The position numbers and the translations under genes were made by a program. Shown one piece after another: positions 10,204 through 17,677 of a stretch of 64,000 nt of DNA (its first letter is position 1; every line of letters begins with the position of its first letter). Below the pieces are notes generated by a model. The model did not search any database. It was not told the origin of the DNA and saw only the letters and a program-made list of their open reading frames with translations. Source of the stretch: Streptomyces rubiginosohelvolus (GTDB lineage: Bacteria > Actinomycetota > Actinomycetes > Streptomycetales > Streptomycetaceae); NCBI RefSeq assembly GCF_014649875.1, contig NZ_BMTW01000010.1, forward strand, positions 62,001-126,000. Direction: 5' to 3'.

Positions 10204-13200
10204 ATGACGGAACAGACCCGTGAGGGCGAGGCGCGGACCGCCGACGTCGCCCGCCTGCTGCGCCATCCCGCGGTCTTCCTGCCCGGACCGGTGCCCAGGG
10301 AAGGCCGCATCGCCTTCTGGGACCCCCGCGCCGACGTCGGCCCCCATGCCGACGGCGGCCCGTGGCGTCCCGACCCCGCTCCGGAGCGGACCGGGACGCC
10401 CTTCGCGTACGCGGACGCCACCGCGCGTCCCGACACCGTCCCGTACACCGCCGCCCGGCTCACGGTCGTCCGGCCGGACGACGCCGCGGGCCCCGGGGGC
10501 GTCCGCACCGCCGAGGTACCCGCGGCCCTGCTGTCCGTGGCCGACGCGCTGCCCCTGCTCGTCCGGGCCCGGCAGCAGGCGTCCGCCCACCCCGCCACGC
10601 GCTGCTGGGGCGCGGCAGCCCTGCACGCCCTCCACCTCGTCGCCCGGGGCCGGATCCTCCCCGGTCTCACGGCGGACGGCCACGACGCCTGGCGGGCCGG
10701 TCCCTCGGACGCCGAGGACGTGGCGCATCTGCGGGCGGTCGCCGCCGCCCTGCCGCCCGAGGGGCACGCGGTGCCGGTCCCCGGCTCCGAGCCGCCCCGG
10801 CTGCCCGACCCCGAGAAGCTGACCGGTGCGTTCCTGGACGCCGTCGCCGACACGCTGCCGCGCACGCCCGCCGCCGCGTTCGCGATGGGCGCGCCGTTCG
10901 CCGCCCGCGAGCCCCAGCATCTGCCCCAGGCCGCCGCCTGGGCCGTCGAGGTGGCCTCGGGCCTGGACGCGGGCGTGCGGGTCTCGCTGCGCCTGGACCT
11001 CTCCGCGTACGAGCTGTTCGACACCGCCGACACCTATGCGCTCACCGTCGCCCGCGAGGAGGCGGAGACCGCCGGCGAAGCCGCCCGGCCGGAGCATGCG
11101 GACGACCCGGCGGTCCGCCCCGCCGCCGCGGCGATCGTGCAGGTGCACAGCCTCGCCGACCCGACGTACGTGGTGGACGCGGCGGCCCTGTGGAACGGCG
11201 GGGCGGGCGAGCCGTTCGGGCCCCGCTCCCAGGTCGACGCGGTGCTGGCCCTGCGCCGCGCCGCCCGCGTCTGGACCCCGCTGGAACGACTCCTGGGGCA
11301 GCCCGTCCCCGATGTGCTCGCGATCACCGAGGACGAGCTGTACGAGCTGCTGAGCGACGCCGGGGCCCGGCTGGCCGCCGCCGGGGTCGAGGTGCGCTGG
11401 CCGCGCGAGCTGGCCCGTTCGCTCACCGCGGCCGCCGTCGTGCGGCCCGCGCCCGGATCGGCCACCGACGGCACGTCCTTCTTCGACGCCGAGCACCTCT
11501 TCGCCTTCGACTGGCAGCTGTCCCTGGGCGACGAGCGGCTGACCGAGGCCGAGATGGACCTCCTGGCCGAGGCGCACCGCCCGGTGGTGCGGCTGCGCGA
11601 CCAGTGGGTGGTCGTCGACCCCGCGCTCGTACGCAAGGCGCGCAAGCGGGAGCTGGGGCTCCTGGATCCGGTGGACGCGCTGGCGGTCGCGCTCACCGGC
11701 AGCGCGGAGGTGGACGGCGAGCGGGTGGACGCCGTCCCGGCCGGGGCCCTCGCCGCGCTCCGGACCCGCCTCCTCGCCGACGACACGACGATCGCACCGC
11801 CGCCCGGCCTCGACGCGACCCTGCGCGACTACCAACTGCGCGGTCTGGCCTGGCTGGACCGGATGACGTCGCTCGGTCTCGGCGGCTGCCTCGCCGACGA
11901 CATGGGCCTCGGCAAGACGATCACCCTCATCGCCCTCCACCTGCACCGGGCGCACCCCTCGCCCACCCTCGTCGTCTGCCCCGCCTCCCTCCTCGGCAAC
12001 TGGCACCGCGAGATCAACCGCTTCGCCCCCGGCGTGCCCGTGCGCCGCTTCCACGGCACGGACCGGAGCCTGAGCGATCCGGACGGCGGATTCGTCCTCA
12101 CCACCTACGGCACCATGCGCTCCAGCGCGGCCCGGCTCGCCGAGCAGAGCTGGGGCCTGGTCGTCGCCGACGAGGCGCAGCACGTCAAGAATCCGCACTC
12201 CTCCACCGCCAAGGCGTTGCGCACCATCCCCGCCCCGGCCCGGGTCGCCCTCACCGGCACCCCCGTCGAGAACAACCTCTCCGAGCTCTGGGCGCTCCTC
12301 GACTGGACCACCCCCGGACTGCTCGGCCCGCTCAAGGCGTTCCGGGCCCGGCACGCCCGGATCGTGGAGAACACGGACACGGCCGCCGGTCTCGGCAACG
12401 ACGAGGCGGTCGAGCGGCTGTCCCGGCTGGTGCGCCCCTTCCTCCTGCGGCGGAAGAAGTCCGACCCCGGCATCGCCCCCGAGCTGCCGCCCAAGACCGA
12501 GACCGACCACCCCGTCTCCCTCACCCGGGAACAGGCCACGCTCTACGAGGCGGCGGTCCGCGAGACGATGGCGCAGATCGAGGGGGCGGAGGGCATCGCC
12601 CGCCGGGGCCTGATCATGAAGCTGCTGACCTCGCTCAAGCAGATCTGCAACCACCCCGCGCAGTATCTGAAGGAGGAGCCCACCCGGCTCACGGGCCGCT
12701 CCGGCAAGCTCGCCCTCCTCGACGAACTGCTCGACACGATCCTGTCCGAGGACGGCTCGGTCCTGATCTTCACCCAGTACGTGTCGATGGCGCGGCTCCT
12801 CTCCGCGCACCTCGCCTCCCGTGCGATCCCCTCCCAACTCCTGCACGGCGGTACACCGGTGCCCGAACGGGAGCGGATGGTGGACCGCTTCCAGTCCGCC
12901 GAGGTCCCCGTCTTCCTGCTCTCCCTCAAGGCGGCGGGCACCGGACTGAACCTCACCCGGGCCGCCCATGTCGTCCACTTCGACCGCTGGTGGAACCCGG
13001 CCGTGGAGGAGCAGGCCACCGACCGGGCGTACCGCATCGGCCAGACCCAGCCCGTCCAGGTCCACCGGATCATCGCCGAGGGCACGGTGGAGGACCGGAT
13101 CGCCGAGCTGCTGGAGTCCAAGCGGGCCCTGGCGGACGCGGTGCTCGGCAGCGGGGAGAGCGCCCTGACCGAGCTGAGCGACCGGGACCTCGCCGACCTC

Positions 13201-13224
13201 GTCTCCCTGCGGAGGCCCGCATGA
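10204..13224 (+). CDS. SNF2-family DEAD/DEAH helicase
   Basis: 1006-residue Swi2/Snf2-type ATPase, expected to move on double-stranded DNA and displace bound protein. The N-terminal ~500 residues form the helicase-associated region seen in actinobacterial and cyanobacterial members. The ATPase core has DDMGLGKT (565-572), DEAQ (656-659) and LTGTPVENNLSELWALLDW, then the second RecA domain with LIFTQYVSMARLL and the Snf2 signature RAYRIGQTQPVQVHRI near 945. ATG 10204 follows GGAGGGGGAG. The stop overlaps the start of the SWIM gene (ATGA), so the two are translationally coupled. A damage-type promoter candidate precedes it. Confidence 0.93.
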   Translation: MTEQTREGEARTADVARLLRHPAVFLPGPVPREGRIAFWDPRADVGPHADGGPWRPDPAPERTGTPFAYADATARPDTVPYTAARLTVVRPDDAAGPGGVRTAEVPAALLSVADALPLLVRARQQASAHPATRCWGAAALHALHLVARGRILPGLTADGHDAWRAGPSDAEDVAHLRAVAAALPPEGHAVPVPGSEPPRLPDPEKLTGAFLDAVADTLPRTPAAAFAMGAPFAAREPQHLPQAAAWAVEVASGLDAGVRVSLRLDLSAYELFDTADTYALTVAREEAETAGEAARPEHADDPAVRPAAAAIVQVHSLADPTYVVDAAALWNGGAGEPFGPRSQVDAVLALRRAARVWTPLERLLGQPVPDVLAITEDELYELLSDAGARLAAAGVEVRWPRELARSLTAAAVVRPAPGSATDGTSFFDAEHLFAFDWQLSLGDERLTEAEMDLLAEAHRPVVRLRDQWVVVDPALVRKARKRELGLLDPVDALAVALTGSAEVDGERVDAVPAGALAALRTRLLADDTTIAPPPGLDATLRDYQLRGLAWLDRMTSLGLGGCLADDMGLGKTITLIALHLHRAHPSPTLVVCPASLLGNWHREINRFAPGVPVRRFHGTDRSLSDPDGGFVLTTYGTMRSSAARLAEQSWGLVVADEAQHVKNPHSSTAKALRTIPAPARVALTGTPVENNLSELWALLDWTTPGLLGPLKAFRARHARIVENTDTAAGLGNDEAVERLSRLVRPFLLRRKKSDPGIAPELPPKTETDHPVSLTREQATLYEAAVRETMAQIEGAEGIARRGLIMKLLTSLKQICNHPAQYLKEEPTRLTGRSGKLALLDELLDTILSEDGSVLIFTQYVSMARLLSAHLASRAIPSQLLHGGTPVPERERMVDRFQSAEVPVFLLSLKAAGTGLNLTRAAHVVHFDRWWNPAVEEQATDRAYRIGQTQPVQVHRIIAEGTVEDRIAELLESKRALADAVLGSGESALTELSDRDLADLVSLRRPA

Positions 13225-14585
13225 GCCCGCGCATGAGCCCCCGTCCGACGACGGGCCCGGCCGCCCGCAGATCCGCCCCGCGCGCCCGGATCGGCCCGGA
13301 CGACCTGCGGCGCACCTTCGAGGCGGTGCCCGCCCGCACCTCCGCCGGGGGTGAGCCCTTCGCCGACAGCTGGTGGGGCCGGGCCTGGGTGGACGCGCTG
13401 GAGTCCCTGTCGATGGACGAGGCCCGCCTCGCCCGCGGCCGGGCGTACGCCGACGACGGCCAGGTCGCCGCGATCACCGTCACCCCGGGCCGCGTCGTCG
13501 CCTATGTGCACGGCAGCCGCGCCCGCCCCTACCGCGCCGAGCTGCGCCTGCGCACCTTCGCCGACCTGGGCTGGGAGGCCCTGCTCGACGCGGTCGCCGA
13601 GCGGCCCGGCCATCTGTCCGCGCTGCTGGCCAAGGAGATGCCGCACTCCCTGGCCCGGACGGCCGAGGAGGCCGGGGTCCGGCTGCTGCCCGCCGCCGAC
13701 GACCTCGACCCCAGCTGCACCTGCCCCGACCACGGGCGGCCCTGCAAGCATGTCGCCGCCCTCTGCTTCCAGACGGCGCTGCTGCTCGACAGCGATCCGT
13801 TCGTCCTGCTGCTGATGCGCGGCCGGGGCGAGCGTGAGCTGCTGGACGCGCTCGCCCGGCGGAACGCCGAACACTCCGCCCGCGAGCGCCCCGCGGCCCC
13901 GGCCATGCCCTCGGTCGCGGCGGGCGAGGCCTTCGCCACCCGCTTCCTGCCGCCCCTCCCGCCACCCCGCCCCGTCCCGCCGCACCCCGGCCAGCCGCCG
14001 TCGTACCCGGACCTGCCCGGTGCCCGCGACCCACTGGGCCTGGACCACCTCGCCACCGACGCCGTCGCCCGCGCCCACGCCCTGCTGACCACCGGCCGCG
14101 ATCCGCTGGCCGGGTTCACCGCGTGGCAGGACGCCGTCCGCCTCGCCGCCGCGCGCCCGACCGCCGGGCTCACCGCCACCACCCGCGCGCTCTACCGCGA
14201 GCTGGCGTACGCCACCGGCCGTACGACCACCGACCTGGCCCGCGCCGTCGCCGCCTGGCGCCAGGGCGAGGCAGAGGGCCTGGCCGCCCTGGAAACGCCC
14301 TGGGACCCGCCGGCCGGCCCCTTCGACCGGGCCAGGCCCGCGCTCGCCGCCGCCGGCTTCCCGCGCTTCACGCCCTGGCGCAACCACCTCACCCACCCGG
14401 CCGGTTCGCTCCAGCTCCGCTTCGGCCAGGACATGCGCTGGTACGGCTACGAGTCCGACCCCGGGGCCGACGACTGGTGGCCGCGCGCCGCCCCGGACCC
14501 CGACCCGGTCTCCGCCCTCGAAGCCCTGCTCGCCGGCGACTCCGTCCCGGACACGGCCGGGGACGACCCCCATTACGTACGGTAA
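13221..14585 (+). CDS. SWIM zinc-finger protein paired with the SNF2 helicase
   Basis: 454 residues. A SWIM zinc finger is explicit: C166-x-C168-x6-C175-x-H177 (CTCPDHGRPCKH). It is preceded by a conserved WWGRAWVDALE block near residue 50 and GRVVAYVHGSRARPYRAEL. The C-terminal half is Pro/Ala-rich with Trp-containing segments. SWIM domains bind DNA or proteins and are known in SNF2 systems, so it probably targets the helicase. It starts at ATG 13221 inside the helicase stop region (4-nt overlap). Exact function unknown. Confidence 0.88.
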   Translation: MSPRMSPRPTTGPAARRSAPRARIGPDDLRRTFEAVPARTSAGGEPFADSWWGRAWVDALESLSMDEARLARGRAYADDGQVAAITVTPGRVVAYVHGSRARPYRAELRLRTFADLGWEALLDAVAERPGHLSALLAKEMPHSLARTAEEAGVRLLPAADDLDPSCTCPDHGRPCKHVAALCFQTALLLDSDPFVLLLMRGRGERELLDALARRNAEHSARERPAAPAMPSVAAGEAFATRFLPPLPPPRPVPPHPGQPPSYPDLPGARDPLGLDHLATDAVARAHALLTTGRDPLAGFTAWQDAVRLAAARPTAGLTATTRALYRELAYATGRTTTDLARAVAAWRQGEAEGLAALETPWDPPAGPFDRARPALAAAGFPRFTPWRNHLTHPAGSLQLRFGQDMRWYGYESDPGADDWWPRAAPDPDPVSALEALLAGDSVPDTAGDDPHYVR

Positions 14586-14628
14586 AACCCTTGGCCGTCA
14601 GGGCGTTGACCTTGCTAGCGTCCTCGAC

Positions 14629-15360
14629 GTGGCGAAACTCAATCAGATCATCGCAGTGGAGAAGGGCGTCAAGTCCAAGGCGCACCAGGACCTGACGGCG
14701 GCCCATCACGGCCTCCAGAAGGCCGCGTTGCTGGCCGGGATCTCCCGTACCTACCAGCCCAAGGACGAGGAGGGCGAACAGCTTCCGCCCGAGTCGACGC
14801 TGGTCCAGGTCAAGGCCGAGGACGTGCTGCGGGACACCGCGACCACGCTGACCCGCCTCTTCGATGTGACCGCCACGAAGGACTGGGCGAACTGCTCGGC
14901 CCGCGCCGATGTGAAGGTCGACGGCCGGGTGCTGGTGAGCGAGGTGCCGGTGGCGTATCTGCTCTTCCTGGAGAAGCAGCTGACCGACCTCAACACCTTC
15001 GTCCGCAAGCTGCCCGTCCTGGACGCGGCCGAGGCCTGGGTGCAGGACCCGTCGACCGACTCCTGGAAGACCGAGCCGGTCCGTACGCTCCGCACCAAGA
15101 AGGTCCCCCGCAACCATGTGAAGGCGGAGGCCACCGAGAAGCACCCGGCGCAGGTCGAGGTGTACTACGAGGACATCCCGGTCGGGTACTGGACGACCGT
15201 GAAGTTCTCCGGGGCGCTGCCCGCGCGGCGCGTCAACGAACTGCTGGACCGGATCGAGAAGCTCCAGCAGGCCGTGAAGTTCGCCCGCGAGGAGGCCAAC
15301 GGCGCGGAGGTCACCGACCAGCGGGTGGGTGATGCGGTATTCGGTTACCTCTTCGGGTGA
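14629..15360 (+). CDS. Conserved actinobacterial protein of unknown function beside tRNA-like RNAs
   Basis: 243 residues from GTG 14629, with no signal peptide or membrane segment. Well-conserved-looking blocks: KLNQIIAVEKGVKSKAH at the N-terminus, YQPKDEEGEQLPPES near 45, TATKDWANCSARADV, then HVKAEATEKHPAQVEVYY and VGYWTTVKFSGALPARRV in the C-terminal half. The last ~40 residues are a charged helix. I recall it as a DUF (DUF7873), unverified. It begins 43 bp after the SWIM gene and ends only ~85 bp before two permuted tRNA-like RNA elements on the same strand, so co-transcription and RNA binding are plausible inferences. It shows no TROVE, RtcB or nuclease motif. Confidence 0.85.
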   Translation: MAKLNQIIAVEKGVKSKAHQDLTAAHHGLQKAALLAGISRTYQPKDEEGEQLPPESTLVQVKAEDVLRDTATTLTRLFDVTATKDWANCSARADVKVDGRVLVSEVPVAYLLFLEKQLTDLNTFVRKLPVLDAAEAWVQDPSTDSWKTEPVRTLRTKKVPRNHVKAEATEKHPAQVEVYYEDIPVGYWTTVKFSGALPARRVNELLDRIEKLQQAVKFAREEANGAEVTDQRVGDAVFGYLFG

Positions 15361-15373
15361 CCGACCATGGATT

Positions 15374-15401
15374 CCCCGGCCGCCGTTGACGGTGACCGGG
15401 G
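15374..15401 (+). terminator. GC-rich hairpin after the unknown-function gene
   Basis: CCCCGG (15374-15379) pairs with CCGGGG (15396-15401); an inner stem CGCCG/CGGTG (one G-T wobble) closes a TTGA loop. It begins 14 nt after the stop codon. It may be an attenuator, a processing site or a terminator before the tRNA-like RNAs. Confidence 0.4.
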
Positions 15402-15444
15402 TGCGCGAGGAGCGCAAGCTGAAACTGAAGCTTGTCGTGAAGGC

Positions 15445-15517
15445 GCGGTCCCAGTGGAGGTTCGACTCCTCCCTCCGGCACGGGCCGGAGTAGCCCAAGC
15501 AGGCAGAGGCAGACCGC
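15445..15517 (+). ncRNA. Circularly permuted tRNA-like RNA element 1
   Basis: All arms of a tRNA are present, but the 3' half comes first. In order: anticodon-stem 3' strand CGGTC (15446-15450), variable loop CCAGT, T arm GGAGG-TTCGACT-CCTCC (15456-15472), acceptor 3' strand CTCCGGC (15473-15479), four-base loop ACGG, acceptor 5' strand GCCGGAG (15484-15490), TA in the place of U8/A9, D arm GCC/GGC with a GG-containing loop (15493-15510), and anticodon-stem 5' strand GACCG (15512-15516). The acceptor stem is 7/7, the T stem 5/5 and the anticodon stem 5/5 (6/6 with the flanking G-C). No anticodon loop exists because both RNA ends emerge there. This topology is that of permuted tRNAs and of the tRNA-like domain of bacterial Y RNAs (YrlA). 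Confidence 0.8.
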
Positions 15518-15592
15518 CGTCAATCTCAGACTCTTGCTCCAGACTCAGCATTCGCCGCCGATCGCCGGATCGAACGGGCCCGGGCCCGCGCG

Positions 15593-15662
15593 CGTCGAGA
15601 TGCCGGTTCAAGTCCGGCCCGCAGAGCTCCGATCTGCGGTGGTCCAAAGGCAGGACGCGACG
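15593..15662 (+). ncRNA. Circularly permuted tRNA-like RNA element 2
   Basis: Same permuted order as element 1 with different stem sequences. Anticodon-stem 3' strand CGTCG (15593-15597), variable loop AGAT, T arm GCCGG-TTCAAGT-CCGGC (15602-15618), acceptor 3' strand CCGCAGA (15619-15625), seven-base loop GCTCCGA, acceptor 5' strand TCTGCGG (15633-15639), TG, D arm GTCC-AAAGGCA-GGAC (15642-15656), G, and anticodon-stem 5' strand CGACG (15658-15662). Every helix is fully paired: 7, 4, 5 and 5 bp. Two separately folded, sequence-divergent copies with the same permutation argue against chance or a decayed tRNA gene. No CCA is encoded between the halves. Confidence 0.82.
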
Positions 15663-15721
15663 ACATCATGACTGACCCGGACCCTTAAACGTGCCGGCGT
15701 GCCAGATGGGTGGCATTCACA

Positions 15722-15752
15722 GGGCCCGGAGGCCGGCTACGCCTCCGGGCCC
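15722..15752. terminator. Strong terminator after the tRNA-like RNAs
   Basis: A 12-bp perfect stem, GGGCCCGGAGGC (15722-15733) with GCCTCCGGGCCC (15741-15752), has a 7-nt loop. It can end plus-strand transcripts from the tRNA-like locus. It overlaps the last codons of the minus-strand papain-fold gene, so it can serve that side only partly. Confidence 0.8.
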
Positions 15753-16384
15753 GCTCCCGTTTCCGATGCCTCCGCCGCTCCCAGCGACACGCCCCGGCCC
15801 GCGAAGAACCGCCCGAACTCCGTCAGCGGCAGCACGGCCGCCCGTGTCCCGGCATCCGTTCCCGACGGATTGTGGAAGTGGACGCCGGACCCGTCGGCCG
15901 TGCGCGCGGTCACCAGCACCAGATGCCCGCCCCGCCCCGGAGCCGGCCGCTCCGGATGCCGGATCCCGTAGTGGACGGAGGCCAGCACGGTCCGGCCCGC
16001 GTCCAGCAGACCGGGGATCTCCGCCACGTCCAGGTGCCGGTGGACCGTGGCCTCGCGCCCGTACACCTCGCTGACGTACTCCGCGAACGGCGCGTAGACC
16101 AGGCCCCGGATCGTGCCGTCCACGTCCTCCGTGTACGCCCCGTACTTCAGCGCCCCGTCCCGCAGCGCGAACAGCGAGGGGGCGTCGGCGCCGAGCGCCA
16201 TGCGCAGACAGGTCATACCGCACAGATGACCGGCCCAGCGCCCGTACTCGGCGGGCGAACCGGCCCCCGAATCGGCCCAGCCGGGGTCCTCGGCCGGATC
16301 GAGCCCGCCCTCCACGATCGCCCCCACCAGCTCCGGAGTGGCGAACTGGGTGTGCACGGGGACGGAGCAGAGGACGCAGGTCAC
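15737..16384 (-). CDS. Papain-fold (C39-like) peptidase-family protein
   Basis: 215 residues. The candidate catalytic triad is in C39/papain order: Cys55 or Cys59 (GHLCGMTC), His154 (RGGHLVLV) and Asn172 (HFHNPSG). There is no signal peptide or membrane segment, so it should be cytoplasmic. Its start overlaps the aminotransferase stop by 4 nt, so both are made together. The substrate is unknown; amide hydrolysis or transfer on a small peptide or amino-acid conjugate is possible. A plain peptidase role is not proven. Confidence 0.75.
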   Translation of the reverse strand: MTCVLCSVPVHTQFATPELVGAIVEGGLDPAEDPGWADSGAGSPAEYGRWAGHLCGMTCLRMALGADAPSLFALRDGALKYGAYTEDVDGTIRGLVYAPFAEYVSEVYGREATVHRHLDVAEIPGLLDAGRTVLASVHYGIRHPERPAPGRGGHLVLVTARTADGSGVHFHNPSGTDAGTRAAVLPLTEFGRFFAGRGVSLGAAEASETGAGPEA

Positions 16385-17592
16385 TGGCGATATCCGTTCA
16401 GGAAGCGGCCGATGCGGCTGATCGCCGCGTCGAGATCATCAGCGTACGGAAGGGTCAGGATGCGGAAGTGGTCCGGACGCGGCCAGCTGAAACCGGTGCC
16501 CTGCACCACCTGGATCTTCTCCCGCAGCAGCAGGTCCAGCACGAACTTCTCGTCGTCCACGATCGGATGGACCTTCGGATCGATGCGCGGGAAGGCGTAC
16601 AGCGCGCCCTTCGGCTTCACGCACGAGACTCCGGGGATCTCGTTCAGCCGCTCCCAGGCCCGGTCGCGCTGCTCGTGCAGCCTGCCGCCCGGGGCGACCA
16701 GCTCCTTGATGGACTGCCGGCCTCCGAGCGCGGCCTGAATGGCGTACTGCGCGGGCGCGTTGGGGCACAGCCGCATGGAGGCCAGCATCGTCAGGCCCTC
16801 CAGGTAGTTGCGGGCGTGCTGGTGCGGGCCGGACACCACCATCCAGCCGGAGCGGAACCCGGCCACCCGGTACGTCTTCGACAGGCCGCTGAAGGTCAGG
16901 CAGACCAGGTCCGGGGCGAGGACGGCAGCACTGTGGTGCTCGGCCCCGTCGTACAGGATCTGGTCGTAGATCTCGTCGGCGAACACCATCAGCCCGTGCC
17001 GCCGGGCCAGATCGAGGATGCCTTCCAGGATCTCGCGCGGATAGACCGCGCCGGTGGGATTGTTCGGGTTGATGATCACGACGGCCTTGGTCCGGTCGGT
17101 GATCTTCGACGCCATGTCGGCGAGATCCGGGTTCCAGTCGGACTCCTCGTCGCAGACGTAGTGCACGGCCTTGCCGCCCGCGAGCGTGGTCACCGCCGTC
17201 CAGAGCGGGAAGTCCGGGGCCGGGATCAGAACCTCGTCGCCGTCCTCCAGCAGCGCCTGCACGGCCATCGAGATCAGCTCGGAGACCCCGTTGCCGAGGA
17301 ACACGTCGTCCACGCCGACCTCGGTCAGCCCCATCGACTGGTAGCGCTGGGCCACCGCCCGCCGGGCCGAGAGGATGCCGCGCGAATCGGTGTAGCCATG
17401 GGCCTGCGGCAGCATCCGGATCATGTCCTGGACGATCTCCTCGGGCGCCTCGAAGCCGAAGAGCGCGGGGTTGCCCGTGTTGAGCCGGAGCACGCTGTGG
17501 CCCGCCTCCTCCAGGGCGTTGGCGTGCTCGATGACCGGGCCCCGGATCTCATAGCAGACCTCGTTGAGCTTGCTGGACTGCCGGAACTCCAT
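16381..17592 (-). CDS. alaA: AlaA-type PLP-dependent aminotransferase
   Basis: 403-residue fold-type I aminotransferase closest in pattern to glutamate-pyruvate transaminase AlaA, which interconverts alanine plus 2-oxoglutarate with pyruvate plus glutamate. Visible: the N-terminal block EFRQSSKLNEVCYEIRGP, NPNNPTGA in the cofactor region, FADEIYDQILYD, and the Schiff-base Lys239 in SGLSKTYRVAGFRSGW. ATG 17592 is chosen over a longer frame because family similarity begins there. It is divergent from the HxlR regulator, whose operator-like repeats lie between them, so HxlR control of both genes is plausible. Confidence 0.9.
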   Translation of the reverse strand: MEFRQSSKLNEVCYEIRGPVIEHANALEEAGHSVLRLNTGNPALFGFEAPEEIVQDMIRMLPQAHGYTDSRGILSARRAVAQRYQSMGLTEVGVDDVFLGNGVSELISMAVQALLEDGDEVLIPAPDFPLWTAVTTLAGGKAVHYVCDEESDWNPDLADMASKITDRTKAVVIINPNNPTGAVYPREILEGILDLARRHGLMVFADEIYDQILYDGAEHHSAAVLAPDLVCLTFSGLSKTYRVAGFRSGWMVVSGPHQHARNYLEGLTMLASMRLCPNAPAQYAIQAALGGRQSIKELVAPGGRLHEQRDRAWERLNEIPGVSCVKPKGALYAFPRIDPKVHPIVDDEKFVLDLLLREKIQVVQGTGFSWPRPDHFRILTLPYADDLDAAISRIGRFLNGYRQ

Positions 17593-17620
17593 GCGCTGCC
17601 TCCCGAGCCGAATTGCGATA

Positions 17621-17670
17621 CTTGGTTTTACCAAGCTTGAGCTTGGAAAGTCCAACAACATGTCTAGACT
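17621..17670. promoter_or_regulatory. Overlapping inverted repeats and promoter between alaA and hxlR
   Basis: Three overlapping inverted repeats share arms: CTTGG-tttta-CCAAG (17621-17635), CCAAGC-ttga-GCTTGG (17631-17646) and TTGGA-aag-TCCAA (17643-17655). A promoter TTGGAA (17643-17648)-N16-TAGACT (17665-17670) for the regulator overlaps the last repeat. Its expected start falls at or next to the ATG at 17678, implying a leaderless mRNA and autorepression. Confidence 0.65.
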
Positions 17671-17677
17671 GCGTCGC

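Larger units (their letters stand above)
15361..15736. other. 376-bp non-coding region carrying two tRNA-like RNAs
   Basis: Contains, in order: a GC-rich hairpin (15374-15401), a small AAGCT/AGCTT hairpin (15414-15435), permuted tRNA-like element 1 (15445-15517), a 75-nt linker with two copies of cagactc, permuted element 2 (15593-15662), a TGCCA/TGGCA hairpin near 15700, and the terminator starting at 15722. Short frames crossing it do not look coding. No consensus promoter was found inside, so the RNA may be made by read-through from the upstream gene. Confidence 0.7.

Noticed and set aside
10120..13065. 981-codon open frame antisense to the SNF2 helicase
   Set aside because: The sense frame carries complete Snf2 motifs; the antisense product is Gly/Val/Glu/Arg low complexity.
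15445..15662. Phage attachment-site remnants, suggested by T-arm sequences that look like tRNA 3' ends
   Set aside because: Both halves of each tRNA fold are present and paired, there is no integrase or direct repeat, and the permutation is the same in both copies.
15367..15675. Short open frame across the tRNA-like elements
   Set aside because: Its codons follow the RNA stems, composition is Arg/Pro/Ala-rich, and no ribosome binding site or motif is present.
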